Assembly (NCBI GenBank): GCA_945982465.1
Contig: CAMFSB010000026.1
Coordinates: 1-11,842 of the forward strand
DNA length: 11,842 nucleotides
From: an uncultured Faecalibacterium sp.
GTDB lineage: Bacteria > Bacillota > Clostridia > Oscillospirales > Ruminococcaceae
Direction of reading: 5' to 3'
Shown here: in pieces, positions 1-6,674 of the stretch
Layout: every line of letters begins with the position of its first letter
How positions within the stretch are numbered: the stretch's first letter is position 1
Translations under genes and position numbers: made by a program
Notes under the pieces: generated by a model
Database searches by the model: none
The model's input: only the letters and a program-made list of their open reading frames with translations
Told to the model about the DNA's origin: nothing

Positions 1-182
1 TTTCCTGCACCCCTACAACGTTTTGCCGGCCGGGAACAGTATGGCCCATCGGCAGGAAAATATGCGCTCCCCCGCCGCCTTTTTACGCGCAAAGCCGGCG
101 GCCGGGGATGGCGCAGCGCTTTTGCGCGGGGCAAAACACGCGCCGCCGGTCTGCGCGCGGCAATCCGGCGGCGTGATTTTGC
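1..182. other. Intergenic stretch at window edge, no gene supported
   Basis: GC-rich sequence downstream of rqcH. No frame has a convincing ribosome binding site or a recognisable protein. An 8-bp inverted repeat pairs 1-8 with 52-59, and a stronger hairpin lies at 141-173 (listed separately). A neighbouring gene may end or begin just outside the window. Confidence 0.4.
134..176 (-). terminator. Candidate terminator after rqcH
   Basis: Perfect 9-bp GC stem, 141-149 pairing with 165-173, separated by 15 nt. Read on the minus strand it lies about 10 bp beyond the rqcH stop codon and is followed by a short run of four T. The U-tract is weak, so termination may be inefficient. Confidence 0.4.
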
Positions 183-1943
183 TTATTGCCGTTTGGCCGG
201 CTTTTGGGCCAGCCGCTGGGCAAGGCCCGGCTCTGGTGTGATGTAGGCGGTCTCGTACTGCTCGTACAGCACCATGCCGGGCTTGAGGTCGCCGGTTTTG
301 CGGATGTTTTTCACCTCGGTGTAGTCCACGGCCACCTTGACGCCCCCCGCCTGGCTGGAATGCAGCACCGCCAGCTGGGCCGCCTCGTTTTTGGTGGTGT
401 CCGGGATGTCCCGCCCCTGGCTCATGACCACCGTATGGCTGCCGGGGGCGTTTTTGGTGTGGAACCACAGATCCTTGCCCCGGGCGGTGTGCAGCGTCAG
501 GCGCTCGTTCTGCACATTGTTGCGGCCCACCAGGATCTCGAACCCGTCCGACGAGGTAAAGCGCAGAAAATCGGCGGGCTTCTGCTTTTTATCGCGCTGC
601 TTATAGTATTTCAGATAGCCCTGGCTTTTCAGCTCGGCGCGGATCTCGTTGAGCGCCGCCTCGCCGCCTGCCGTTTCCACCTCGTACAGCACGGTCTCCA
701 GATAGGCAATCTCTTTTTCGCCCGCGTCCAGCAGCTCCACAAGCATTCTGGCGGCGGTCTGCTTCTTTTTATAGTCGCGGAAATACCGCTGGGCGTTCTG
801 GCTGGGGGTATAGCGCACATCCAGCGGGATGGTCACTTCCCTGCCCTCATCGTACCAGTTGGGCACCGTGATGCTCTTCATGCCCTTTTGCGCCAGATAC
901 AGGTTGGCCGATAGCAGCTCGCCGTACAGCCGCAGCTTTTCGCTTTTGCCGCTGGCCGCCAGCTCCTCTTTACGGGCCGCCTGCTTGCGCACGGCTCGGT
1001 CGTACAGGTTGCGCACCGCCTTGTGCAGCTCCTTGCTTTTGGTGCGCAGGCGCTCGGCCCGGTCCTTTTCGGAATAATACCCCTCCAGCAGTTCGCTGAA
1101 CGAAGGCCAGCGGGTCAGCGCAAAGCGCTCCCCGTACTGCCGGGGTTCAAAGAACGTGAACTCCACCGGCTTACCTCCATCGCCGGTCACGCTGGTGGGC
1201 GTGCCGCCGGCGGCATACTCGTCCTTGATCTGCTCGATGGCAGCGGCCAGCGTGCGGCGCTGGCCCTCGTCCAGCTCACTGGCCAGCAGCGTGGTCTCGC
1301 CAAAGGCGCGCCAGGCGGCCTCCCGGCTGACCACCGGCCCGACCCCCGCCACCGTTTTGCCCAGGGCGTCGGCCACGGGCAGAGGCTTTTCGCAGGCAGA
1401 TGCCACGATGGACGCGGCCGACACGGCCAAAAAATCCGGCCGGGCAGGCTTGGGCGGCACGGTATAGGCCAGCCCCGGCAGAAGCTGGCGCACCTCGCTG
1501 TCCTCAAAATCCACCCGTTTGAGCGCGTCGATGATACGGCCGTTTTGCACCAGCACCAGGTTGGAATACCGGCCCATCAGCTCAGCGCACAGCGTGTTCA
1601 CCACCAGATCGCCCATTTCGTTGGTGCACTGGAAGTCGAAATACACGATGCGGTCGCCCGGCTCCATGCGCACATCCAGCACCTTGCCGCCGGTGAGATG
1701 CTTGCGCAGCAGCATACAGAAGGACGGCGGCGTATCGGGGTTTTCAAAGCTCTCGCGGGTAAAGCACACCCGGGCCGAGCCGCTGCGCGCCGAAAGCAGC
1801 AGCGGCAGCGTTTCGGTGCGGGTGCGCAGCGTCAGCAGTACCTCGTCGCGCGTAGGCTCAAAGATCTTGGCGATCTTTGCATCCAGCAGGCGGGTTTTCA
1901 GTTCCGCGGCGGTCAGCGCCAGCGTTGCGGCATCCAAAGCCAT
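183..1943 (-). CDS. rqcH: RqcH / NFACT family ribosome quality control factor
   Basis: 586-residue protein of the NFACT (Rqc2/RqcH, formerly FbpA-like) family. Known role: it binds obstructed 50S subunits carrying peptidyl-tRNA and recruits tRNA-Ala to add C-terminal alanine tails that mark the stalled chain for proteolysis. Seen here: an N-terminal NFACT-N region with Asp97-Arg98, at the same positions as the functionally important DR pair of Bacillus subtilis RqcH; a central charged helical and coiled-coil region; and a C-terminal NFACT-R (DUF814) domain at about 458-570 with GRNNVQN (from 473) and DLWFH (from 491). The frame is open for a further 56 codons upstream, but the ATG at 1943 has a good GGAGG site and begins the conserved MALDA-type N-terminus, so I chose it. 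It is the last gene of the local minus-strand run; a terminator-like hairpin precedes it. Older annotations call this family fibronectin-binding protein. Confidence 0.93.
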   Translation of the reverse strand: MALDAATLALTAAELKTRLLDAKIAKIFEPTRDEVLLTLRTRTETLPLLLSARSGSARVCFTRESFENPDTPPSFCMLLRKHLTGGKVLDVRMEPGDRIVYFDFQCTNEMGDLVVNTLCAELMGRYSNLVLVQNGRIIDALKRVDFEDSEVRQLLPGLAYTVPPKPARPDFLAVSAASIVASACEKPLPVADALGKTVAGVGPVVSREAAWRAFGETTLLASELDEGQRRTLAAAIEQIKDEYAAGGTPTSVTGDGGKPVEFTFFEPRQYGERFALTRWPSFSELLEGYYSEKDRAERLRTKSKELHKAVRNLYDRAVRKQAARKEELAASGKSEKLRLYGELLSANLYLAQKGMKSITVPNWYDEGREVTIPLDVRYTPSQNAQRYFRDYKKKQTAARMLVELLDAGEKEIAYLETVLYEVETAGGEAALNEIRAELKSQGYLKYYKQRDKKQKPADFLRFTSSDGFEILVGRNNVQNERLTLHTARGKDLWFHTKNAPGSHTVVMSQGRDIPDTTKNEAAQLAVLHSSQAGGVKVAVDYTEVKNIRKTGDLKPGMVLYEQYETAYITPEPGLAQRLAQKPAKRQ

Positions 1944-2024
1944 AAACGGGTTCCTCCCTGTGCAGCGCGGGCGCCGCACGCTCTTTGATCCTTGCCCGGG
2001 CAGATTCTTCGCACGCCCGGACGG

Positions 2025-2064
2025 AAAAGCCGGGCGGCATGCCGGCAGGGCCGCCGCCCGGGCT
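2025..2064 (-). terminator. Hairpin terminator between the Nif3-family gene and rqcH
   Basis: A 9-bp GC stem pairs 2030-2038 with 2053-2061 and is extended by two more pairs across a bulge. On the minus strand it is followed by a run of four T at 2025-2028. It lies 10-45 bp beyond the Nif3-family stop codon and could separate rqcH from the upstream operon or attenuate readthrough into it. I see no obvious separate rqcH promoter. Confidence 0.45.
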
Positions 2065-2071
2065 GTATTGC

Positions 2072-2815
2072 TTACAAATAGGTAAAAGGGTCTTTGCCGC
2101 GGCGGCTGCACACCACCCGAAGCTGCGGGAACTGTTTTTGCAGCCGCTGCGCCAGCACGGGCACCACCGGCTGTTCGGTGGCATAATGGCCCGCGGCGAT
2201 CAGGCTCATGCCAAACCGCTTGGCGTCCAGGGCGGCATGGTGGCTGGCCGCCCCGGGCAGCAGGCAGTCGGCCCCCAGAGCCGATGCCTGCTCGAACATG
2301 CTGCCCCCTGCCCCGCTGATCACCGCCAGGCGGCGCACCGGGCGGCCGGTATCGCAGTATTTGACATGGGCGCCCAGCACCCTGCGCGCCTGCTCGGCCA
2401 GTTGCGGCACAGTCAGTTCGTTCACTGCACCGATGCGGCCGCAGCCATCCGCAAAGGGCTGCGCGTCCCGCACGCCGAACAGACCGGCCAGCACATCGTT
2501 CACGCCGCCCTCGGCCGCATCCAGATTGGTGTGCATGCAGATGGCCGAGATATTCTTTTTGACCAGGCGGAACGCCACATCCCGGCGGGAAAGCCGCTTG
2601 AGCGGCGCAAAGATCACCGGATGGTGCGACACCACCAGCTGACAGCCGGAAAGCTCCGCCTCACGCACCACCTCGTCGGTGATGTCCAGCGTGACCAGAA
2701 CGCTGGTCACATCCATGCCGGTATCCACCAGCAGGCCCACATTATCCCAGCTTTCCGCCAGTTCCACGGGCGCCAGCTTCGCCAGCGCAGTGTAGATCTC
2801 CTCCGGTCGTGCCAT
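2072..2815 (-). CDS. Nif3/YqfO-family dinuclear metal-centre protein
   Basis: 247 residues, the short single-lobe form of the NIF3/DUF34 family (often annotated as GTP cyclohydrolase I type 2 or Nif3-like dinuclear metal centre hexameric protein; true function unsettled). Visible metal-ligand motifs: VSHHP with His64-His65, HTNLD with Asp99, and the C-terminal GHYATEQ with His210 and Glu214. The SWDNVGLL signature is at residues 22-29. The segment usually read as TGD-x-x-H is LPGAASHH (about 186-193) here, so the family's Asp is replaced by Ala. The ATG at 2815 has a GGAGG site about 8 nt upstream. It follows trmK with a 59-bp gap; neighbouring trmK and nif3-family genes are common in Firmicutes (yqfN-yqfO in B. 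subtilis), which supports both calls. Confidence 0.9.
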   Translation of the reverse strand: MARPEEIYTALAKLAPVELAESWDNVGLLVDTGMDVTSVLVTLDITDEVVREAELSGCQLVVSHHPVIFAPLKRLSRRDVAFRLVKKNISAICMHTNLDAAEGGVNDVLAGLFGVRDAQPFADGCGRIGAVNELTVPQLAEQARRVLGAHVKYCDTGRPVRRLAVISGAGGSMFEQASALGADCLLPGAASHHAALDAKRFGMSLIAAGHYATEQPVVPVLAQRLQKQFPQLRVVCSRRGKDPFTYL

Positions 2816-2874
2816 GGGCGTTCTCCTCCGTTCTCATTTTTTGTTTGCCGCGCGGGCGATACAGCAATGCCCGT

Positions 2875-3564
2875 TCAGCGCGGCAGCGTGCAGGGCAGGC
2901 CCGCCGCGCGCGCCGCCTGCAGATGCGCGTCGATGGCCTGTGCCAGCGGCTCGGCATCCTGCAGGCCCCGGCGCAGCTTTTGCAGCCGCCCGCGCTGCAG
3001 GGCCGCATAGTCGGCCCCGCCGGGGTATTCCCCCGTGCGGCCGTACAGGCAGCGCTCCAGCGTGAGGGGCTGCGGCTCGCCTACGTAGTCCGCCGCCATC
3101 ACGGCGTACCAGTGCCCCGCCGCCTGCACCGGCTCGTCCGCAGCCAATGCAAAGCCGCTGCGGTACAGCCAGGCGCGCAGTGTGGCATGCCGGGTGGCGG
3201 GCACCAGCACCAGCCGCGGCCCGTCGGGTGCGAACACCCAGCGGGCCGCGGACAGGATCTCGATGGCAGTTTGCGCCGACATGCCGGCCAGCACAATGGT
3301 GCCGGCTTCGCCAGGGGCCAGCACCGAAAGGCCGTCGCCCAGGCGCAGGTCCACACAGCCGCCACAGCCGGCGTTTTGCACCGTCTGCGCCGCCTTGGAA
3401 AGCGGCCCGGGGCGCAGATCGGCCCCGATGACCTTTGGGTACAGCCCGGTGCAGGCCAGGTAGGCCGTCAGCTTGCCGTGGTCGCAGCCGATATCCGCCA
3501 CCACCGTACCCGGCCGGCACATCCGGGCCGCCGCGGCCAGCCGGGCATCCAGCGCAGGGATCAA
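2875..3564 (-). CDS. trmK: tRNA (adenine(22)-N1)-methyltransferase TrmK
   Basis: 229-residue class I SAM-dependent methyltransferase that, by family, makes m1A at position 22 of bacterial tRNAs, including tRNA-Ser and tRNA-Leu. Seen: SAM-binding loop VADIGCDHGKL (22-32), acidic residue Asp49 in GADLRPGPLSKA, LRLGDGLSVL (73-82), then VLAGMSAQTAIEIL (91-104), and a C-terminal helical extension rich in Arg, Leu and Gln from about 165. The family's usual GMGG turn reads GMSA here, a notable substitution. The start is TTG at 3562-3564, giving a TTGA overlap with the upstream stop, so translation is probably coupled; the next Met would cut into the SAM fold. The next gene encodes the Nif3-family protein. 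Confidence 0.85.
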   Translation of the reverse strand: MIPALDARLAAAARMCRPGTVVADIGCDHGKLTAYLACTGLYPKVIGADLRPGPLSKAAQTVQNAGCGGCVDLRLGDGLSVLAPGEAGTIVLAGMSAQTAIEILSAARWVFAPDGPRLVLVPATRHATLRAWLYRSGFALAADEPVQAAGHWYAVMAADYVGEPQPLTLERCLYGRTGEYPGGADYAALQRGRLQKLRRGLQDAEPLAQAIDAHLQAARAAGLPCTLPR

Positions 3565-3800
3565 GCCTCGCCGGCCAGGTGGGCGTTCAGCCGCGCGATC
3601 AGCTCGTCGCAGTCCACGCCGTGCACACTGCAGGCCTCCTCGATGGTCTCGCCGCGGGATGCCGGGCAGCCCAGGCAGTGCATGCCGATCTCCAGAAAGA
3701 ACGGTGCGGTGCTCTGGTCCATATCCAGGATGTCGCCGATGATGGTGTCGCGGGTGATTTTGGGCGCGGCGGCGGGCTTTTTACCAAAAATGTTCAGCAT
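3561..3800 (-). CDS. DUF1858-type small cysteine protein
   Basis: 79-residue protein resembling the DUF1858 / hybrid-cluster-protein-associated disulfide domain family. Seen: an Ile-rich N-terminal segment (ITRDTIIGDILDMDQSTAPFF, about 15-35 in shortened form), then GMHCLGCPAS with Cys42 and Cys45, plus Cys57 and Cys64. Molecular function is not established; a redox or metal-binding role is plausible. The ATG at 3800 has an AGAGGAA site about 7 nt upstream and lies directly downstream of a consensus promoter, so it is preferred to the longer open frame starting at 3905. The stop overlaps the TTG start of trmK, making this the first gene of the DUF1858, trmK, nif3-family, rqcH run. Confidence 0.85.
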   Translation of the reverse strand: MLNIFGKKPAAAPKITRDTIIGDILDMDQSTAPFFLEIGMHCLGCPASRGETIEEACSVHGVDCDELIARLNAHLAGEA

Positions 3801-3840
3801 GATACATTCCTCTTTTCTGTTTGGTGGGTCTGATGATGTT

Positions 3841-3869
3841 ATAATACCCCAAAGCGCAGCGTTTTTCAA
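3841..3869 (-). promoter_or_regulatory. Consensus sigma-A promoter of the DUF1858-trmK operon
   Basis: On the minus strand, -35 TTGAAA (3864-3869) and -10 TATTAT (3841-3846) are separated by exactly 17 nt. Predicted transcription starts near 3834, giving a leader of about 35 nt before the ATG at 3800. Confidence 0.75.
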
Positions 3870-3911
3870 TGCGGTGGGCGGAAAACCGACGCCCCTGCGG
3901 ATCAAAAGCCG

Positions 3912-3948
3912 CAGAAAAAGGCCGCCCGCTGCCGGACGGCCTTTTTTG
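3912..3948 (-). terminator. Rho-independent terminator of the zinc-ribbon gene
   Basis: A 10-bp stem pairs 3915-3924 with 3937-3946 around a 12-nt loop, with poly-T following it on either strand. It sits 25-55 bp beyond the zinc-ribbon stop codon and just upstream of the next promoter. Confidence 0.8.
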
Positions 3949-3970
3949 AACGTATCGTGTCTGGAAGCGA

Positions 3971-4246
3971 TCAGGCCTGCTTCATCTTGGCAAAGCAGTC
4001 AGAGCAGTAGACCGGACGGTCCTCGCGGGGCTGGAAGGGAACCTTGCAGGCCTTGCCGCAGGCAGCGCAGACAGCGTCAAACATCTGGCGCTCGGTGCGG
4101 GTGCCGTTCTTGCGGGCGTCACGGCAGGGCTTGCAGCGCTGGGGCTGGTTCTCAAAGCCGCGGGAAGCATAGAATTCCTGCTCGCCGGCGGTCCAAACGA
4201 ACTCCTTGCCGCAATCTTTGCAAACTAAAGTCTTGTCTTCGAACAT
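3971..4246 (-). CDS. Double zinc-ribbon small protein
   Basis: 91-residue protein with two four-cysteine sets: Cys9/Cys12 with Cys38/Cys41 (KDCGKEF ... RCKPCRD) and Cys60/Cys63 with Cys81/Cys84 (CAACGKA ... YCSDC), plus Cys67. This matches the probable zinc-ribbon / CxxC-x-CxxC family widespread in Clostridia. No enzyme motif is present; nucleic-acid or protein binding is the usual guess and the function is unknown. The ATG at 4246 is preceded by a GGAGA site. A consensus promoter 135 bp upstream, a long leader and its own terminator make it a stand-alone, probably well-expressed gene. Confidence 0.85.
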   Translation of the reverse strand: MFEDKTLVCKDCGKEFVWTAGEQEFYASRGFENQPQRCKPCRDARKNGTRTERQMFDAVCAACGKACKVPFQPREDRPVYCSDCFAKMKQA

Positions 4247-4374
4247 AGTAGCTATCTCCGATTGTTGTACTGCCCGAGGAAGGATTTAAACCACACCTTT
4301 GGTTTTTGGGGACCATCGCTCTGATCATTAAAGCTTACCAGGGGCATTGTTTTTTATGTCCTCTGGCTGAGGAC
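4247..4374 (-). ncRNA. Long structured 5' leader of the zinc-ribbon gene
   Basis: Between the predicted transcription start (about 4374) and the ATG lie about 128 nt without a convincing ORF. Close to the 5' end is a perfect 6-bp hairpin with a 5-nt loop (GTCCTC-AGCCA-GAGGAC on the minus strand). GGTCC, GGTCCCC and ACCAAAGGT-type segments further on could form more pairings. I cannot assign it to a known riboswitch or leader class. Confidence 0.35.
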
Positions 4375-4380
4375 CTTATC

Positions 4381-4409
4381 ATTGTACCGTCAAACATGGC
4401 ATTTGTCAA
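4381..4409 (-). promoter_or_regulatory. Consensus promoter of the zinc-ribbon gene
   Basis: On the minus strand, -35 TTGACA (4404-4409) and -10 TACAAT (4381-4386) have 17-nt spacing. This is among the best promoter matches in the window. Confidence 0.8.
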
Positions 4410-4503
4410 CTTAATTTTATGAAAACTGGCCAAACACCTATCCAAATTTATCCTAATTCGCGGCCAATTTGCCCGCTGGCCGCGGCCGGCGGCAAAAATC
4501 GTC

Positions 4504-4532
4504 TTGATTTTCGCTTCGCAGTACGATATAAT
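4504..4532 (+). promoter_or_regulatory. Consensus promoter of the tRNA-Leu region
   Basis: -35 TTGATT (4504-4509) and a perfect -10 TATAAT (4527-4532) have 17-nt spacing. Transcription would start about 10 nt before the truncated tRNA-Leu sequence at 4549, and could continue through the intact tRNA-Leu to the terminator at 4828. Confidence 0.75.
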
Positions 4533-4548
4533 AACAATTGTCGATTTT

Positions 4549-4595
4549 GCCGGTGTGTCGGAATGGCAGACGAGGGGGACTCAAAATCTTGTTCG
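4549..4595 (+). pseudogene. Truncated tRNA-Leu-like sequence (5' half)
   Basis: The first roughly 45 nt look like the 5' half of a Leu tRNA: the 7-nt acceptor strand is identical to that of the intact tRNA at 4735, there is a D-arm with the GG pair, and CTCAAAA makes an anticodon loop with CAA. The anticodon stem pairs poorly, and no T-arm, 3' acceptor strand or CCA follows; no CACCGGC partner occurs until the intact tRNA. It keeps a consensus promoter. Likely a tRNA-Leu cut at or soon after the anticodon region by recombination. Confidence 0.6.
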
Positions 4596-4672
4596 TCCAT
4601 TCACAGGCGTTTTTGTAGGACCCTTGGTATTACAGCATATTTTCAACTGAATAACAGCATTTGGTTTTAATA

Positions 4673-4720
4673 TCCCTCCCGCATATCCCTCCAAAATCAG
4701 AGATATGCGGGACACAGGGA
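4673..4720. repeat. Inverted repeat between broken and intact tRNA-Leu
   Basis: Perfect 10-bp arms (4678-4687 and 4702-4711) surround a 14-nt loop; a further 5 bp pair outside across a small bulge (4673-4677 with 4716-4720). There is no T-run, so it is not a typical terminator. ATCCCTCC also occurs twice here as a direct repeat. It could be a processing hairpin in a tRNA transcript or a leftover recombinase arm site. Confidence 0.5.
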
Positions 4721-4734
4721 ATTAAAATATAAAT

Positions 4735-4819
4735 GCCGGTGTGGCGGAATTGGCAGACGCACCGCACTCAAAATGCGGCGGAGCAATCCGTGCCGGTTCG
4801 AGTCCGGCCACCGGCACCA
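4735..4819 (+). tRNA. tRNA-Leu (anticodon CAA)
   Basis: 85-nt class II tRNA. The 7-bp acceptor stem pairs 4735-4741 with 4809-4815, followed by discriminator A and encoded CCA at 4817-4819. The anticodon stem 4762-4766/4774-4778 encloses the CTCAAAA loop with anticodon CAA at 4769-4771. There is a long variable arm, as expected for Leu, and a T-arm with TTCGAGT in its loop (4792-4808). A good terminator follows directly. I see no strong promoter just upstream; it may depend on the promoter at 4504-4532. Confidence 0.95.
4795..4819. other. Probable attachment site (attL) at the tRNA-Leu 3' end
   Basis: Tyrosine integrases commonly use the 3' end of a tRNA gene, restoring the gene on insertion. 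Here the integrase gene ends 38 bp beyond the tRNA, and base composition shifts from GC-rich to balanced at this point. The duplicate 3' end expected at the far junction (attR) is not in the window, so exact core borders cannot be set. Confidence 0.6.
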
Positions 4820-4827
4820 GAATTTTC

Positions 4828-4859
4828 AGCCCTGAACTTACAGAGTTCAGGGCTTTTTT
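4828..4859 (+). terminator. Rho-independent terminator of tRNA-Leu
   Basis: A perfect 11-bp stem (4828-4838 with 4844-4854) and 5-nt loop are followed by a T-run ending at 4859. It begins 8 nt after the tRNA CCA and abuts the integrase stop codon on the opposite strand. Confidence 0.9.
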
Positions 4860-6363
4860 ATTGCCCAATAGTCTGTACTCTGGTGTTTTGCGGGTAAAAT
4901 GCGAGGATCGCATTTGCTGACGAAACCTTGCTGCTATAATCAAGGTGGGTGTAAATATTCGATGTCGTTCCGATGTCACTATGTCCCAGCCACTCCTGGA
5001 TGTCCCTCAGACTGACACCGTTGGCGTAAAGAAGGCTGGCACAGCTATGGCGGAGATCGTGGAAACGGATTTTTTTCAATCCGTGGTTTTTCAATACAAT
5101 CTCGAAATGCTGTGTGATGAAGTTTGGTTTGACAAGTTCGCCCATTGCATTTACATAGATATAATCCAGATATTTTTTGCAGTAGGCTGCACCGCATACC
5201 TTTTGATTGACAAGCTGCTCTTGTTTCAAGCGCCGCAGCAGTTCTTCAAATGGCGGGACCAAAGGCAATGTCCGGTAACTGGACTTCGTTTTCGTTCGGT
5301 CCTTCTGTACGGTGATGTTCTTGCCATCCACATTGACTTGCGTAACGGTGTGCTTTATGCTGATTGTCTTTTTTTCAAAGTCAATCGCATCCCATTTCAG
5401 TCCGACTACCTCGCTTCGCCGCAGTCCGTAAAATGCGGCAAGAATGACACCCAGCTCAATGGGGTCTCCCTTTACAGTCTTGAAAAGGATTTCCAGCTCT
5501 TGCTGGTTGTAAATCGTCGCAAGATATTTGTCTTTCCGGGGCCGCTCTACACGGTCAGCGGGGTTAGACTTAATTAGTCCGATCTGGAACGCATACTGCA
5601 AGCATTTACGGATGTTGGCGTGGCGATGGATTACGGTATTAGCCGTAAGCCCTTTACCAAGCTCAAATTGATAGTAGTCCTGGATATGCTTGGGGTGCTT
5701 CTCCAGGTCCTGCAAGGTGAGCATTTTGTCTTTGAAGTACGGGACAATGCTTCCCTTGATGGAAATGGCGTACGAACAATATATCGTCAGGTCTACCCAG
5801 CATAACATCCTATCCAGACAATCCACAATAAAATCGGTAAAGAGTATGGGAGCTTCATCTGCACACGGGTTGATATGAGCCACAGGGTTTTCCTTCAGCC
5901 ATGTCAACTCAACGGCGTATTGAAATGCTGCCACGATTATCTCGTGGTATTGCAGCAATTCCTGCGAAGAAGCCTCGTGTTCCTGTCTTTCATAGCGATA
6001 AAATGCCTCCAGATCGCGTCCAGACATTTTGAGCAAACCAATAGGATGTTTCTCAAAGAATGGCTCAATCTGACTTCTAACATCGTAGGCATATTCCGCG
6101 TATGTACTTGGGCTAAAGGAAAAAGCGTTTTCTTTCAGCCACTTATTCAAAAAAACATGAAACGGCATATCTGCGTTTTCCAGCAGATTTTCGGGGTTAA
6201 ATTCTTTTCGGGTCTTGAGCAGCATTGCTTCAGCCCGTTTTTTATTGCCCTTTACGGCAAGTCCGGTGCTGATGGATTTGCTTTTCCGTTTACCGTCAGC
6301 ACCTTTCCAGCTTAATATCATCTGGAAATATCCATTTTGTTCTCTCAGGTGGCCTGCTACCAT
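4858..6363 (-). CDS. int: Tyrosine recombinase (integrase) with duplicated core-binding domain
   Basis: 501-residue site-specific integrase, Tn916/phage type, expected to catalyse integration and excision at the tRNA-Leu. Domains: N-terminal arm-binding domain (about 3-55), a first SAM-like core-binding domain (about 68-161), a second one (about 175-269), and the catalytic domain (about 280-490). Catalytic residues visible: Arg315 in GLRRSE, Lys near 358, His435 and Arg438 in HDLRHS, His461 in LGHSD, and nucleophile Tyr471 in SNIYTHLD. Relatives are usually about 380-410 residues with one core-binding domain; the extra roughly 105 residues here are a tandem repeat of that domain (F-x-x-F-x-x-x-L start, then Y-x-x-Y, I-x-P-x-F, L-x-x-x-Y-AF/-AV-x-LT/IGLI-x-NP end). 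Three ATG codons are in tandem; the third (6361-6363) lies 7 nt from the GGAGG site and is the best start. It follows the excisionase-like gene. Confidence 0.93.
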   Translation of the reverse strand: MVAGHLREQNGYFQMILSWKGADGKRKSKSISTGLAVKGNKKRAEAMLLKTRKEFNPENLLENADMPFHVFLNKWLKENAFSFSPSTYAEYAYDVRSQIEPFFEKHPIGLLKMSGRDLEAFYRYERQEHEASSQELLQYHEIIVAAFQYAVELTWLKENPVAHINPCADEAPILFTDFIVDCLDRMLCWVDLTIYCSYAISIKGSIVPYFKDKMLTLQDLEKHPKHIQDYYQFELGKGLTANTVIHRHANIRKCLQYAFQIGLIKSNPADRVERPRKDKYLATIYNQQELEILFKTVKGDPIELGVILAAFYGLRRSEVVGLKWDAIDFEKKTISIKHTVTQVNVDGKNITVQKDRTKTKSSYRTLPLVPPFEELLRRLKQEQLVNQKVCGAAYCKKYLDYIYVNAMGELVKPNFITQHFEIVLKNHGLKKIRFHDLRHSCASLLYANGVSLRDIQEWLGHSDIGTTSNIYTHLDYSSKVSSANAILAFYPQNTRVQTIGQ

Positions 6364-6452
6364 CATCATTCCTCCTTTTTGCAGCAGCTATATTCACCCG
6401 CTGTTGACAGTATCATCGTACCATCACCCTATAAATGCAGCAAGGATATGAA

Positions 6453-6674
6453 TTAGCTTCGTCTGATGATGTGCAAGTAATTCAATATGTGAAGTTTGGG
6501 AATCTTGTAGGTTCGGCCTACTCGAAAATGTTCGATGCTGTTTTCCTGTAACAATCGGTAGGCGGATTTTTCACTGATCCCCAACATTTTGCTCATTTGT
6601 GCGACGCTGACAATATCAGGGTAGTTTGAAAAAACCATGCCATAAGCGTCTTTTTGAGATATTGACATACTCAT
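6453..6674 (-). CDS. xis: Excisionase-family helix-turn-helix protein
   Basis: 73-residue basic DNA-binding protein. The segment YPDIVSVAQMSKMLGISEKSAYRLLQENSIEHFRVGRTYKIPKLHI, given here as its key blocks, is a winged MerR-type helix-turn-helix of the excisionase (HTH_17) family: sensor helix with VAQMSKMLGIS, recognition helix EKSAYRLL, then the wing FRVGRTYKIP. Such proteins bend DNA at attachment sites and direct the integrase to excision; some also act as regulators. The ATG at 6674 is 8 nt from a strong GGAGG; the frame also has an upstream GTG inside that site, which is not credible as a start. It lies 83 bp upstream of int, the standard xis-int order of Tn916-like elements. Confidence 0.85.
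   Translation of the reverse strand: MSMSISQKDAYGMVFSNYPDIVSVAQMSKMLGISEKSAYRLLQENSIEHFRVGRTYKIPKLHILNYLHIIRRS

Noticed and set aside
183..914. Plus-strand frame opposite the 3' part of rqcH
   Set aside because: Antisense shadow of the conserved NFACT-R domain, with no start signal.
1023..4248. Long plus-strand open frames (for example 1023-1988, 1985-3010, 2809-4248)
   Set aside because: They lie antisense to well-identified genes in GC-rich DNA, have low-complexity Arg/Ala/Gly/His-rich translations and no ribosome sites or recognisable domains.
4419..4670. Plus-strand 83-codon frame
   Set aside because: It runs through the tRNA promoter and the truncated tRNA-Leu, has no ribosome site and shows no protein-like pattern.
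4945..6315. Plus-strand frames inside the integrase gene
   Set aside because: Antisense to an integrase with intact catalytic residues; no start signals.
6404..6435. TTGACA and TATAAA on the plus strand between int and xis
   Set aside because: The spacing is 20 nt and there is no plus-strand gene downstream, so it is unlikely to be a working promoter.
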